48,519 bases of DNA, from assembly GCA_025361065.1 (NCBI GenBank), contig JANYAY010000050.1:1-48519 (forward strand). The letters run 5' to 3'. Under the pieces are notes generated by a model. That model was not told where the DNA came from, searched no databases, and was given only the letters and a program-made list of their open reading frames with translations. The translations under genes and the position numbers were made by a program. The stretch comes from Deltaproteobacteria bacterium (GTDB lineage: Bacteria > Desulfobacterota > Syntrophia > Syntrophales > Smithellaceae). The number at the start of each line of letters is the position of its first letter. Within the stretch, counting starts at the first letter, position 1. Shown piece after piece: positions 8,864-18,289 of the stretch.

Positions 8864-9519
8864 GGGCGGGAATCCTCGTTGAGTTTGCTAATCAATAATA
8901 AAAAGGCGTAACTTATCGGAATGAAGCTGAGCGCAATCATGCCTGCGGCCGAATAATTCATGGTTTCCACTGCTTCGTAGATGGCGATGGAGGCAACCTT
9001 GGTTTCTCCCGGAATACTTCCGCCGACCATCAAGAGAACTCCGAACGCCCCGATACTGTGCAGAAAAACTAAAACAGCGGCGGCGGCGATACCGCTTACA
9101 GAGTTGGGAATGATCACCCGAAAAAATGCCGTCCGCTTGGACAGACCGAGAATATAGGCAGCATCCAGGAGGCGTTGGTCGATTTTCTGGAATGCCGCTT
9201 TCATCGGCTGTACAGCAAAGGGAATAGAGTAAAGAATCGAAGCGATAGTGATTCCCAGGAAGGTGAAAAGCAGCGATCCTCCGGTGATTGTTTCCCAGGC
9301 CTGTCCGACAAATCCTTTCGGTCCCATGACCACAAGCAGATAAAAACCGATGGCTGTGGGCGGCAGCGCCATCGGCAAATAGATCAATGCCTCCAGCAGC
9401 GACTTTCCCGGGAAACTGGTGTAGGCCAGCAGATAAGCGATTGGTGCAGCGATCAGCATCAGAAAGATCGTTGTAACCAAAGCCAGTTTCAATGTGACGT
9501 AAAGCGCGAGATAATCCAT
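8860..9519 (-). CDS. modB: Molybdate ABC transporter permease
   Basis: 219 aa membrane protein with about five to six hydrophobic segments and the permease EAA-type loop (EALIYLPMALPPTAIGFYLL and the conserved AAYILGLSK segment that docks the ATPase). It forms the membrane channel for molybdate. The start codon is directly adjacent to the modA stop, and its own stop overlaps modC, so the three genes are tightly coupled. Confidence 0.93.
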   Translation of the reverse strand: MDYLALYVTLKLALVTTIFLMLIAAPIAYLLAYTSFPGKSLLEALIYLPMALPPTAIGFYLLVVMGPKGFVGQAWETITGGSLLFTFLGITIASILYSIPFAVQPMKAAFQKIDQRLLDAAYILGLSKRTAFFRVIIPNSVSGIAAAAVLVFLHSIGAFGVLLMVGGSIPGETKVASIAIYEAVETMNYSAAGMIALSFIPISYAFLLLISKLNEDSRP

Positions 9520-10266
9520 TTAACGGTATCCGAATTTCATTTTAATCTCTTGGGCTTCAGGCGATACTAAAAATGCCGCGAACTGTTCCACTACGGCGCG
9601 GTTTTTTGTCTTTTTCAAAATGCAGGCGGATTGAATAATATCCGGAGCTTCTGCAATCATATAGAAGCAGCCGTTTTTCCACTGAGAGCTTGTCTTGGCC
9701 GACAATGAACAGAAACCGGCGTCAACCGCAGAGGTGTTCGCATATTGAAAAGACTGGGCAATGTCCTGGGCATTAACCAGTTTGCGCTGCAGAGCATCCC
9801 ACAATCCGGCTTTTTGCAGCGCCGTCTTTGCCACTGCTCCGTAAGGGGAGGTCACAGTATTGGCTATGGCAATCTTTTTTATTCGTTCATTTTTCAGAGC
9901 GTCCTGCCAGGTTGCTGCCTTGCAAAAATCTCTATCGGCGGCCCATAGAATCGCTTGTCCCCGGGCATAAACAAACGGCCGATCCGCAAGCCCGTCCTTT
10001 TGTAAAATGGCGGGACGCTGCTTATCGGCGGACAAAAATAAATCGTAGGGAGCACCGCTGACAATCTGACTGTAAAGGTTTCCGGTGGAAGAAAAAGTTC
10101 CCTCAACGTGAATCTTTGTTTTCGCTTCAAAATCAGCCGCAATTTCTTTAAAGGCCGCAATAAAGTTTGCCGCTACCGCCACGGAAATTTTTTCCTGGGC
10201 CAAGGCGGAAAAGGGACTCAGCAGGGTGATCAGAATAAGCGCAATAACAATTCGGCAATATTTCAT
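9520..10266 (-). CDS. modA: Molybdate-binding periplasmic protein
   Basis: 248 aa with a clear signal peptide (MKYCRIVIALILITLL... cleaved after SALA). The mature protein has the ModA features: AVAANF at the N-terminus, the GTFSSTGNLYSQI ligand loop and TSPYGAVAKTAL in the second lobe. The upstream open frame continues to 10416, but the ATG at 10264-10266 opens directly into the signal peptide and is chosen. First gene of modABC, divergent from the ModE-type regulator. W versus Mo preference cannot be read from the sequence. Confidence 0.92.
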   Translation of the reverse strand: MKYCRIVIALILITLLSPFSALAQEKISVAVAANFIAAFKEIAADFEAKTKIHVEGTFSSTGNLYSQIVSGAPYDLFLSADKQRPAILQKDGLADRPFVYARGQAILWAADRDFCKAATWQDALKNERIKKIAIANTVTSPYGAVAKTALQKAGLWDALQRKLVNAQDIAQSFQYANTSAVDAGFCSLSAKTSSQWKNGCFYMIAEAPDIIQSACILKKTKNRAVVEQFAAFLVSPEAQEIKMKFGYR

Positions 10267-10300
10267 AGTTGATTCATTCTCTTTAAGAGGTTTCTCATAT

Positions 10301-10317
10301 GTTATAAATAGCATAAC
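10301..10317. promoter_or_regulatory. Candidate ModE operator in the modA/modE divergent region
   Basis: Inverted repeat GTTAT-N7-ATAAC between the divergent modA and ModE-type genes. ModE sites of other proteobacteria carry similar TTATAT-type half-sites, so this is a reasonable autoregulatory operator. It was not tested against a matrix. The rest of 10267-10482 shows no gene. Confidence 0.45.
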
Positions 10318-10482
10318 CATAGGAACAAATCCACCAACAGTTATCGAAAAAAGACTGACTGATTGGTTTATTACAATATCTCGGTGTGGAAATCTTTTCG
10401 AGGTGATGACAAACAAGTTGACATTTGATCAGTATCTTTCCTATAACCAAAATCACACGAAGCGTATAGGGAGATTCTCCTG

Positions 10483-10824
10483 ATGGAAATCAAGCATAAA
10501 ATCTGGATTGAAAAAAACGGGAAAGTGGTTTTCGGTAAGGGACGAGACAATATTCTCAAGGCCGTTGATGAGCAGAAGAGCCTCAATGCCGCCGCCAAAA
10601 AACTGGAAATGTCATATCGTGCAGCCTGGGGGCGACTGAAGGCTTCGGAAGAGCGGATGGAAATGAAACTGGTGGATATTGGTGTGCACGATAAGTCCAT
10701 GCAATTGACCTCGCAGGCCCGGGCGATCATTAACCGGTTTGAAAAACTCGAGAAAGATGTTGAGGAACTTCTGCACGCGGCTGATCAGGATTTCCAGAAA
10801 TTAATCCGGAAGGGCGGGAAATAA
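10483..10824 (+). CDS. modE: Short ModE-type transcriptional regulator (HTH only)
   Basis: 113 aa with the N-terminal winged-helix of ModE (ILKAVDEQKSLNAAAKKLEMSYRAAWGRL). It has no TOBE/Mop molybdate-binding domains, which full ModE (about 260 aa) has. An AGGGAG site is 9 bases before the ATG. It lies divergent to modABC and is the likely regulator of that operon and perhaps of fdh. Either it senses Mo another way or it acts through a partner. It converges on moeA with a 13-base gap. Confidence 0.85.
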   Translation: MEIKHKIWIEKNGKVVFGKGRDNILKAVDEQKSLNAAAKKLEMSYRAAWGRLKASEERMEMKLVDIGVHDKSMQLTSQARAIINRFEKLEKDVEELLHAADQDFQKLIRKGGK

Positions 10825-10837
10825 GACAGCATCCTCT

Positions 10838-12010
10838 TTACAAGGATATAACATTAACCGCTTCACTTTTTTTTATTTCCAATACACCTACCGGGAAAGA
10901 AATAAACCCTTCGGCAAAGCATAAAGCATTAATGTGCGCGGAACCATGGAACTCTACCGGAAATACTTTGCCGTTATCAATTTTAACGGGAACAAAAGCC
11001 TTGCGATCACCTGTTTTACGTTTGAAATCGGTTCCGGTGATCAGGGGAAAAGTTTTTGGAATATAGTTATGCCCCATTAATTTGTAAATAAAGGGTTTGG
11101 CCATAATTTCAAAGGGTAAGAAAGTAGCAACCGGATTGCCTGGGAAAGCGAATATTGTGGTTTTATCTTTTGTTCCGAAGGTCAGTGGTTTGCCGGGCTG
11201 CATAGCCACTCTGTCAAATAGAATTTTGACGCCGTTGGCCTTCAATACCGCCGGAACAAGGTCATAGTCACCCATAGATACCCCGCCGGAAAGAATAACT
11301 ACATCGCTTGACTGCAACGCCTTCCTTATCAGCAGATTTAACGAATCCTCGGTATCGCTGGCTATTCCCAGATATTCAGGCTCGATAAACATTTTTTGCA
11401 CCTGCCCGATTAATTGGTAACTGTTGCTGTTGCGGATGCAGCCCGCAGGCAAAGCCTCTCCCGGCTCGACGAGCTCGCTTCCCGTAGTGATAATGCTGAT
11501 TCGGGGCTTTCTGTAAACAGGGACGCCGCTTATTCCGGCATTGACAAGGACAGCGATATGCTGGGGTAAAATCAATGCTCCCCTGCGCAGCACAACTTCA
11601 CCGCGTTTGATATCTTCCCCCTGATAGCAGATATTATCAGGAATACTGCTATCGGTGATCCTGATTTTATTTTCGGGGATTATTTCTGTGTTTTCCACAT
11701 TAACTACACAATCAGCACCTTGCGGCACTATTGCCCCTGTCATTATCTTCGAGCACTCGTTTTCCTGAATGGCTTTCTGCGGCAGGCTTCCTGCGGGAAT
11801 AATTTCAATAACGCTGAGTATTTCCTGCAAATCCTCTCTGCGGCAGGCATAGCCGTCCATAGCCGATTTATTGAAGGGAGGCATATCGGTATCCGATTGG
11901 ATGTCGGAAGCCAGTACCCTGTTTAGAGTACGAACTAATTCCACGGATTCCGTCTCCAGTGTGAATGCGGAATTCATTATTATTGCAAAAGCTTCTTCAT
12001 AAGAAATCAT
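10838..12010 (-). CDS. moeA: Molybdopterin molybdenumtransferase
   Basis: Inserts Mo into adenylylated molybdopterin. 390 aa with MoeA landmarks: PPFNKSAMDGYA near the start, KIMTGAIVPQGAD, ITTGSELVEPGE, the MoCF_biosynth motif VILSGGVSMGDYD, MQPGKP and FAFPGNPVATF. It starts 21 bases after mobA, in the same direction, so it is probably co-transcribed. Works with MobA to make the MGD cofactor needed by formate dehydrogenase. Confidence 0.95.
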   Translation of the reverse strand: MISYEEAFAIIMNSAFTLETESVELVRTLNRVLASDIQSDTDMPPFNKSAMDGYACRREDLQEILSVIEIIPAGSLPQKAIQENECSKIMTGAIVPQGADCVVNVENTEIIPENKIRITDSSIPDNICYQGEDIKRGEVVLRRGALILPQHIAVLVNAGISGVPVYRKPRISIITTGSELVEPGEALPAGCIRNSNSYQLIGQVQKMFIEPEYLGIASDTEDSLNLLIRKALQSSDVVILSGGVSMGDYDLVPAVLKANGVKILFDRVAMQPGKPLTFGTKDKTTIFAFPGNPVATFLPFEIMAKPFIYKLMGHNYIPKTFPLITGTDFKRKTGDRKAFVPVKIDNGKVFPVEFHGSAHINALCFAEGFISFPVGVLEIKKSEAVNVISL

Positions 12011-12031
12011 AATTTAATTCTACCTTGAAAA

Positions 12032-12619
12032 TCATTGTTTGATATAATTTTGATAATCTTCCAGCGTATTCAAATTCTTGTACCATTTTACATCATCCGG
12101 CAGCGGCACGTATTTAACATCCACCAGATCAAACAAAAGGCTGATCTTTCTCCGGCCTGCGTCGAGCAAATTTTTTACATTATCCAGAATAGACTTTGTG
12201 TATACCGCGAATAAAGGTTCATGTTTCCCGTCTTTCCAGGTGGGGATGACTATTTGATGATCTTTCGCCTGCCGGATCAGCTCCTGCACATATTCAATAT
12301 TAATATCCGGGATGTCACAGGCGACCACAAAGTTTATTTCATGATTTGAGCTCAATAACGTCGAATATATCCCCATCAACGGCCCTTTGCCTTCCTCCAG
12401 ATCGGGAATAACCGGCAGGTTCAAAAAACGATACTTTTCCATATCATTGGCGCCGATAATAATCTCCGGGAAATGATCCTTCAGCTGACAAACGATTTTC
12501 CCGATCAGGGGAAGGCTGTCGGCGGCAAGGAGGCTTTTATCCCGGCCCATCCGGCTGCTTTTGCCTCCGGCAAGAATGATCGCGGCGGCATTCTCTCGGA
12601 TACATTTTTTATCATTCAT
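12032..12619 (-). CDS. mobA: Molybdenum cofactor guanylyltransferase
   Basis: Transfers GMP to molybdopterin to form MGD. 195 aa, with the nucleotidyltransferase loop LAGGKSSRMGRDKSLL at residues 16-31, the acidic metal-binding ACDIPDI and WKDGKHEPLFAVY near 160. Upstream of moeA. Its product is the cofactor form bound by the FdhA family. Confidence 0.94.
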   Translation of the reverse strand: MNDKKCIRENAAAIILAGGKSSRMGRDKSLLAADSLPLIGKIVCQLKDHFPEIIIGANDMEKYRFLNLPVIPDLEEGKGPLMGIYSTLLSSNHEINFVVACDIPDINIEYVQELIRQAKDHQIVIPTWKDGKHEPLFAVYTKSILDNVKNLLDAGRRKISLLFDLVDVKYVPLPDDVKWYKNLNTLEDYQNYIKQ

Positions 12620-12663
12620 TGCTTTCTATTTCTTGCCGGATAATTGTACGGCTGTAATTTTAT

Positions 12664-13251
12664 TTACCTGAGTTTCCCCAGTTCCCGCACAAGGTCGTCC
12701 AGTGGCGGGCGTTGATTAATATTATGGACATCGATAAAGCGGATGACGCCTTTTTTGTCAATCACAAACAATGCTCTTTCCGCCACGCCATCGGAGCGCA
12801 GTACCCCGAACCTTGCCGCTACCGCCCCATGCGGCCAGAAATCGGAAAGAACTTCAAACCACAACTTTCCCATCTGGTTTGTCCAGGAAAAAAGAGTGGG
12901 AATATTGTCTACTGTAATTCCCAGCAAAACAGCATCGTTACTTTCGAATATGTCCGCAATAATATTGTAGCCGGGCCACTGATCGGAACAAACCGGTGTC
13001 CAGGCCGCGGGCACAAAGGAAATTACCACATTTTTCCTGCCGCGATAGTCCCTGAGTGACACTTTTCCCCCGCTGACAGCTTTCAGTGTGAAATCGGGAG
13101 CCTTTTGTCCGACTTTGACTTTTAAAACGCTGTCGACCGGTCTTAGTTCTCCGGGGTTATAAATATTATTTTTAAATGCATCGGATGCGGCATAGGCGCT
13201 GCCGGTGAAAAAACAAGCAACTAAAGTCAGTACAATGGCTGTTTTTCTCAT
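12664..13251 (-). CDS. Exported peroxiredoxin-like (AhpC/TSA) protein
   Basis: 195 aa with a signal peptide ending at AYAA, then a redoxin domain: KVGQKAPDFTLKAVSGGKVSL, the peroxidatic motif PAAWTPVCSDQ, and VIDKKGVIRFIDVH near the end. Only one conserved Cys is visible, so a 1-Cys mechanism or an external resolving thiol is likely. It follows an exported thioredoxin-like gene after 9 bases; the pair may work together outside the cytoplasmic membrane. The true substrate cannot be told. Confidence 0.87.
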   Translation of the reverse strand: MRKTAIVLTLVACFFTGSAYAASDAFKNNIYNPGELRPVDSVLKVKVGQKAPDFTLKAVSGGKVSLRDYRGRKNVVISFVPAAWTPVCSDQWPGYNIIADIFESNDAVLLGITVDNIPTLFSWTNQMGKLWFEVLSDFWPHGAVAARFGVLRSDGVAERALFVIDKKGVIRFIDVHNINQRPPLDDLVRELGKLR

Positions 13252-13260
13252 TATCGCCTC

Positions 13261-13839
13261 CTATTTTATTGGTGCTGATTTTACAAGTTTCGCCAGAAAG
13301 AGTTCGATATTATCCAGTGCGCCCAGACGTGAATAGATGACCTCAGTCTTGCCGCCATCATCTACCTTGGCTGCGATAAAGTAAGGTGTGCGCACCTCAC
13401 CAAGAATTTTATAGATTTTAAAATCTTCGTCCGAAATTAAGGGGAAGGGTACTGAATATTTCCTTTTATAAGTTCCCACTTCAAAAGGAGTATTACCGGC
13501 GCCAATGCCGATAATTTTAATTTTATCTTTCAGCGCCGGATTATTTTCGATCAGCCCATAGAGACGATTAACATTAGGAGCCTCGGCCTGGCAATAAGGG
13601 CAATACATGCTGTATATTTGGATAATCAGGATTTTTGCTTTTATCTCACCGGCCTTAAACTTTTTGCCGGAGGATCCCAAGCCCAGATATTGCAGATCGG
13701 CAGGATTGCCGGGCAGTGGTATTTCAATTTCCGGGAGGGCGCTTCCCACTTTGGGCGGGTGACTGTCATCAGCAACGGCTACTCCCACCATAAAAAGAAT
13801 CAAAATAACTGCAACTAACCCGAATGTTTTTCTGACCAT
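13261..13839 (-). CDS. Exported thioredoxin-like (TlpA/redoxin) protein
   Basis: 192 aa with an N-terminal hydrophobic export signal. The active-site motif MYCPYCQAEAP has the CxxC of a thiol-disulfide or redoxin protein. The C-terminal part has the cis-Pro region VRTPYFIAAK. Upstream of, and probably co-transcribed with, the peroxiredoxin-like gene; it may reduce it. It lies 24 bases after the alanine racemase gene. Confidence 0.85.
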   Translation of the reverse strand: MVRKTFGLVAVILILFMVGVAVADDSHPPKVGSALPEIEIPLPGNPADLQYLGLGSSGKKFKAGEIKAKILIIQIYSMYCPYCQAEAPNVNRLYGLIENNPALKDKIKIIGIGAGNTPFEVGTYKRKYSVPFPLISDEDFKIYKILGEVRTPYFIAAKVDDGGKTEVIYSRLGALDNIELFLAKLVKSAPIK

Positions 13840-13863
13840 AATCTGCTCCTTTCTATTATTGTG

Positions 13864-15819
13864 TTAAATGTCCCAGATGAAGATAACACCACTTGTGGGG
13901 AAAATCCATTCCTTATCGGACACATTGATTTCCATGACTTTTCCTTTGTCCCTGATTATTGAAGGAGAAGGATGACGGCCGGCAAAAAAGCTCTCCACTC
14001 TCACGTTTTTTAAATCGGCTTTTTCATAATTGAAAGTGATGTCCACACCCCGTGTCGGATATATCAGATATACCGGGAAAATATTGTTGGTCTTGGCCTT
14101 CTTTGTGACAATTTCTATGGCAACTGTAACTTCGGAATTGATTTTTTTCGCCAGCTTCTCGTTTCCACACCAGACCTCATAACCTCTGTCGGTTATTTTA
14201 GTGGCGGTAATCGGAATATCTTCGTCATCGATGCGCACTCGTTCGACATGGAAATCTCTTTCCATAACCAAGTCCTCGCCGCCACCCAACAGCCAGCGGT
14301 ATTCGCAGCGCGGGTCTTCCATCAGGGCGGAAAGCTGTTGATTATTAAGGGCGCAGCCGATCATGAAGAAATCGTTCTTGATGGTTTTTTTATATTCAAT
14401 ATGTGCGTTTACCTGAAAATAGGCGCCGGAACGTGAAGTATTTTTCATTGCTGCGGGCAATTGGGCGATTTTTATATCGTAACGGAAGCCGGTACGCAGC
14501 TCCAGCTGGCGGTCTTCTTTTCCAAACAGGGTTTCGAACATCTCATAATAAATAGCGTCGCCCAGTTCTTCATTGCGCGTCCGTGCCTGGAAACATTGCC
14601 GGATAATGTTATCTATTCGGGCGAGAGATTTTTCCTCGCCGGGAATAAAGATGCGCCGCAGCCGTGGCTCAATGGCGTCCGTTTGGCCTTTTTGTAAAAA
14701 AACACGGGGCGCACGTTTGCCTAAAGCGCAAAGTATTTCGTAGCTGATTGTTTTTGCTCTGTCTGCTATTTCGTTGGCGCTGATGTATTCGTTGCCCTGT
14801 TTGCCCAGAAGCACAACCTCATCTCCCACGGCACAATCAGGAATGTTCGTGACATCAATGGTGCACAAATCCATGGAAATTCGCCCGACGATGGGGGCGC
14901 GACTGCCGTGAATTAAGGCCTCGCCCTGATTAGAAAGAATGAAGCCGTAGCCGTCGCCGTAACCAACAGGAATAGTGGCAATGCGTGTCTTTCTTTTGGT
15001 CACATAAGTGCTGTTGTAACCAATCCCATAGCCTGGAGGAAAATCCTTGATTAAGACAATAGTTGTTTTGAAAGACATTACGGGGGCAAGTACAGCTTTC
15101 GCTTCCGTGCCGGGTGAAGGATAAATGCCGTAAGTCATGATTCCCGGCCGTACCATATCTAAATTGAATTGTGGATAATTTAAAATGGCGCCGCTGTTAT
15201 CCATGTGCCGTATGGGGATGGAAATGTTCAGCTCTTTGAGCCTCGCCAGTAAACTGGAAAACAACTGCCACTGCTGATCATTAGAGGGAATAATTATTTC
15301 ACTTGCGGCCAGATGAGTGAATATTCCTTCCAGCCTGATATCCGACAGAGCTAAAACATTGCGAATAAGCTCTATGGCTTCGCTGTGTATAGTGCCGCCG
15401 CGTCCCATGCCGGTATCAACTTCGATATGAATTGAGATGGTACTGCCGGCCTTCTTTACCGCATTTTGCAGTTTCCAGGCAAAGGTTAAGTCGGAAACCG
15501 ACGGTGTAAGATTATATTTGATAATTTCTTCGATTTCCGATTCGGTGGAAGGTCCGAGAATAACTATCGGCGCCTCAATGCCGCTGACGCGCAGTTGCAC
15601 GCCTTCATCAGCATTGGCGACACCCAGCATCCGGGCGCCGTTTTTCAAGGCAACATTGGATATTTCAATGGCGCCATGGCCGTAAGCGTCAGCCTTGACC
15701 GCCTGCATGAAATCAACATGAGGACCGATTAATCTTTTTATTTCTTTTAAATTGCCGATGAAATTATCGAGATCAACTTCGACCCAACTGCGATATTTAG
15801 GCTCTTTTTTAAATCCCAT
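13864..15819 (-). CDS. alr: Alanine racemase fused to an unknown C-terminal domain
   Basis: 651 aa, far longer than the usual 360-390 aa. Residues 1 to about 380 are a complete alanine racemase: PLP Lys42 in QAVKADAYGHG, HIEVDTGMGR, the RPGIMTYGIYP region, the catalytic Tyr in GYGIGYNSTY, and IVGRISMDLCTIDV. It makes D-alanine for the cell wall. The remaining 270 residues begin with a helical stretch (RIDNIIRQCFQARTRNEELG) and continue as a beta-rich sequence with no domain I recognise, ending FPTSGVIFIWDI. No stop or frameshift separates the parts. It lies between the cyclase and the thioredoxin-like gene in one minus-strand run. Confidence 0.9.
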   Translation of the reverse strand: MGFKKEPKYRSWVEVDLDNFIGNLKEIKRLIGPHVDFMQAVKADAYGHGAIEISNVALKNGARMLGVANADEGVQLRVSGIEAPIVILGPSTESEIEEIIKYNLTPSVSDLTFAWKLQNAVKKAGSTISIHIEVDTGMGRGGTIHSEAIELIRNVLALSDIRLEGIFTHLAASEIIIPSNDQQWQLFSSLLARLKELNISIPIRHMDNSGAILNYPQFNLDMVRPGIMTYGIYPSPGTEAKAVLAPVMSFKTTIVLIKDFPPGYGIGYNSTYVTKRKTRIATIPVGYGDGYGFILSNQGEALIHGSRAPIVGRISMDLCTIDVTNIPDCAVGDEVVLLGKQGNEYISANEIADRAKTISYEILCALGKRAPRVFLQKGQTDAIEPRLRRIFIPGEEKSLARIDNIIRQCFQARTRNEELGDAIYYEMFETLFGKEDRQLELRTGFRYDIKIAQLPAAMKNTSRSGAYFQVNAHIEYKKTIKNDFFMIGCALNNQQLSALMEDPRCEYRWLLGGGEDLVMERDFHVERVRIDDEDIPITATKITDRGYEVWCGNEKLAKKINSEVTVAIEIVTKKAKTNNIFPVYLIYPTRGVDITFNYEKADLKNVRVESFFAGRHPSPSIIRDKGKVMEINVSDKEWIFPTSGVIFIWDI

Positions 15820-15841
15820 TTTTATATTCAGCCTGAAAGTC

Positions 15842-18094
15842 CTATTTCCTGGTCATTGTGAAAACGCCGTCCCATTCCCCTTCAGGCGGGTGTTCCTTCA
15901 TTGCCTTGCAGCGTTCGACGTAGATATTTGACGTCGGATCATCGGGCCTGACCTCCAGGACCTTCTGGAAGGCGGCGATGGCTTCGTCCCACTTGGCCTG
16001 CTTGTAATTTTCCAGGGCCTCTTCGAAAAGCCGGGCGAATAATTCCAGGGGGGCGGCATCCTTCCGCTCCGCCAGGAGTTCGTAGATCCTCACCGGGAGC
16101 TTCTTTCCCTTTACCCGCACGGAATCGAGCTCCCTGCAGAACATCTGGTCCTTGACGACGTTGTAGGTGTATTCGCTGATGACGATATTAGTCCCGTATT
16201 CCTTGTTGATTCCCTCCAGGCGGGAGCTGAGATTAACCATGTCCCCCATAACCGTGTAATCGAAGCGCATCAGGGAACCCATATTGCCGACGGTCATATC
16301 CCCCGTATTGATCCCGATTCCGATATCGATGCGGGGCCAGTTTTCGGTTGCCCACTTAACCTGTAGAATCTTCAGGGTCGCCATCATTTCCAGGGCCGTG
16401 CGGCAGGCCCGCACGGGATGATCAGGCTGATCGATCGGGTCGCCCCAGACGGCCATGATGGCATCGCCGATATACTTATCCAGGAGGCCGTCGTACTTGA
16501 AGACGATATCCGTCATCGCGGTGAGGTATTCATTCAGCAGGTGGACGAGTTGTTCCGGCGTCAGTCCTTCGGAGATTGTCGTGAAGCCGCGGATATCGGA
16601 GAACATGACGGTTAGATTCTTCTTATCGCCCCCGAGTTTCAGCTTGGACGGGTCTTTCAGGATTTCGTTCATAACGGATGCCGTCAGGTAGTATTGGAAC
16701 GCGCCGCGGATTTTCTTCTTTTCCTGCTCTTCCGTAATATAACGATAAACGGTGATGCCCAGATAAATAAAGATCATGGTCAGTGCGGGGTAGATGAGGT
16801 TCAACCAGATATTATACCTGGAAAAGAGAAACATGTTGATGGCCACAAAAATGCCGATGATAATTAAAGCATAGAAAATGCCCGTTACCGCCTTAAGGCG
16901 CGGAATAATCATGCCCATTAACAGGCCAAACAGGATGATAGCGCAAAGATCGATAAATCGGGTGAAGCTGGAGTGTGTTAAAAAATTACGATGCAGGATG
17001 TTGTCGATTACAGTTGCATGGATTTCTACTCCGGGATAAGTGGCGCCAAAAGGAGTTACCCGCAAATCGTATATGCCGATGGCAGTTGCCCCGACGAGAA
17101 CGATTTTATTGCGGATTTTTTCTGCCGGGATTTTTCCTTGGAGAATATCGGAAACAGAATAGTGCGGGAAAGTCTTTGCCGGTCCCAAATAGTTAACTAA
17201 AAGCCTTCCTGATTCGTCGGTGGGGATAGTAGTTGCACCGATTTTTACACTTTCCGCACCATAGCCGGCTAAATTTAGTGAAAGCAGCGGCCAATCCAGA
17301 TATTGATGTAAAACAGAAAGGGAAAGTGATGAATAATAATTGTTGCCGAATTTAATCACCAGCGGTGACCAGCGCATGGAACCGTCAGTGTCGGGGATCA
17401 TGTTGAAATAACCGCTATTGGCGGCGGCAGATGAAAAATTTTTTAAATTAGCTTCCGGGGCATAAGCTTTAACCAGGGCATAATCATCCGGATTTTTTTC
17501 CGATGAATTAACTATCTGGTAGCGCGAATTTTTGATGAGATCGGCATTGTCGGAAATCTCCTTTTCCGTTAAATATGCGACCTCTCTACCGGATAAGTGG
17601 AAAAAATAACCGAGGGTCACATTCCTGTTGCCGGCAATTGATCTGGCCAAGGCAGTATCCGTGTCGGCGGCGGCCTTCTTTTTGTTTAAAAGAGCAATTA
17701 AGTTACGATCCTGAGCGCCGCGCTTTTTAATTTCGGTTGAAAGCTCCGCAATGGTTTTGAGGCTGGAATTGTCGTCCGGTTCCGAAAAGACAATATCAAA
17801 ACCGACAGCTTTTGCGCCTGACGCTTTTAGTTTATCCAGCAGCCGGGCGATAGTTGTGCGCGGCCACGGCCAACGTCCCAATTCACTCAGGCTCTTCTCA
17901 TCGATAACTGCAATTATTGTTTCCGAGCCCGCCGGTAATGCTCCGCGGGATGACATACGCAAATCAAGAGTTTTTAATTCCATAAAACGAAGGAAGGGAG
18001 AATCAAAGAAGAAAAGAGCCAGGGCCAGCAAAATGACAAATAGAGTGATTTTTAAAGGTGTGACCTGCGTAAATTTTTTTATGTATTCTTTCAT
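15842..18094 (-). CDS. CHASE2-adenylate cyclase membrane protein with TPR tail
   Basis: 750 aa. A first membrane helix (residues 15-30) is followed by an extracytoplasmic CHASE2 sensor (AVIDEKSLSELGRWPWPR, GFDIVFSEPD), then three membrane helices (about 385-460) and a class III cyclase domain. Metal-binding Asp residues are in FSDIRGFT and GDAIMAVWG; the Lys in DKYIGD and the FDYTVMGDMVNLSSRLE segment favour ATP, so cAMP. The C-terminus carries TPR-like helices (ENYKQAKWDEAIAAFQKVLEVRPDD). First gene of a possible run with alr and the redox genes. The cytoplasmic half (15842 to about 16735) is visibly richer in G+C than the sensor half. Confidence 0.92.
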   Translation of the reverse strand: MKEYIKKFTQVTPLKITLFVILLALALFFFDSPFLRFMELKTLDLRMSSRGALPAGSETIIAVIDEKSLSELGRWPWPRTTIARLLDKLKASGAKAVGFDIVFSEPDDNSSLKTIAELSTEIKKRGAQDRNLIALLNKKKAAADTDTALARSIAGNRNVTLGYFFHLSGREVAYLTEKEISDNADLIKNSRYQIVNSSEKNPDDYALVKAYAPEANLKNFSSAAANSGYFNMIPDTDGSMRWSPLVIKFGNNYYSSLSLSVLHQYLDWPLLSLNLAGYGAESVKIGATTIPTDESGRLLVNYLGPAKTFPHYSVSDILQGKIPAEKIRNKIVLVGATAIGIYDLRVTPFGATYPGVEIHATVIDNILHRNFLTHSSFTRFIDLCAIILFGLLMGMIIPRLKAVTGIFYALIIIGIFVAINMFLFSRYNIWLNLIYPALTMIFIYLGITVYRYITEEQEKKKIRGAFQYYLTASVMNEILKDPSKLKLGGDKKNLTVMFSDIRGFTTISEGLTPEQLVHLLNEYLTAMTDIVFKYDGLLDKYIGDAIMAVWGDPIDQPDHPVRACRTALEMMATLKILQVKWATENWPRIDIGIGINTGDMTVGNMGSLMRFDYTVMGDMVNLSSRLEGINKEYGTNIVISEYTYNVVKDQMFCRELDSVRVKGKKLPVRIYELLAERKDAAPLELFARLFEEALENYKQAKWDEAIAAFQKVLEVRPDDPTSNIYVERCKAMKEHPPEGEWDGVFTMTRK

Positions 18095-18289
18095 GGTTGT
18101 CCCTTCAGCTGATTATGAAAAACATTTAAAAATTAAGACAATCCGCGGCTAAACATCTCCTGATTTTGAAAAGGTATCATCGTGGTATTATGGGCAGGAT
18201 AATATCAAACCAGAGACAGAGAAGTCAAGCTGTCTATGCCGGGTTCTCTTTATTTGACTAAATTTGATAATTATGTCAGAAAAGTTGTT

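Noticed and set aside
10226-10483. Possible 85-aa protein between modA and modE
   Set aside because: It covers the modA start and the likely operator, has no ribosome site and no recognisable sequence.
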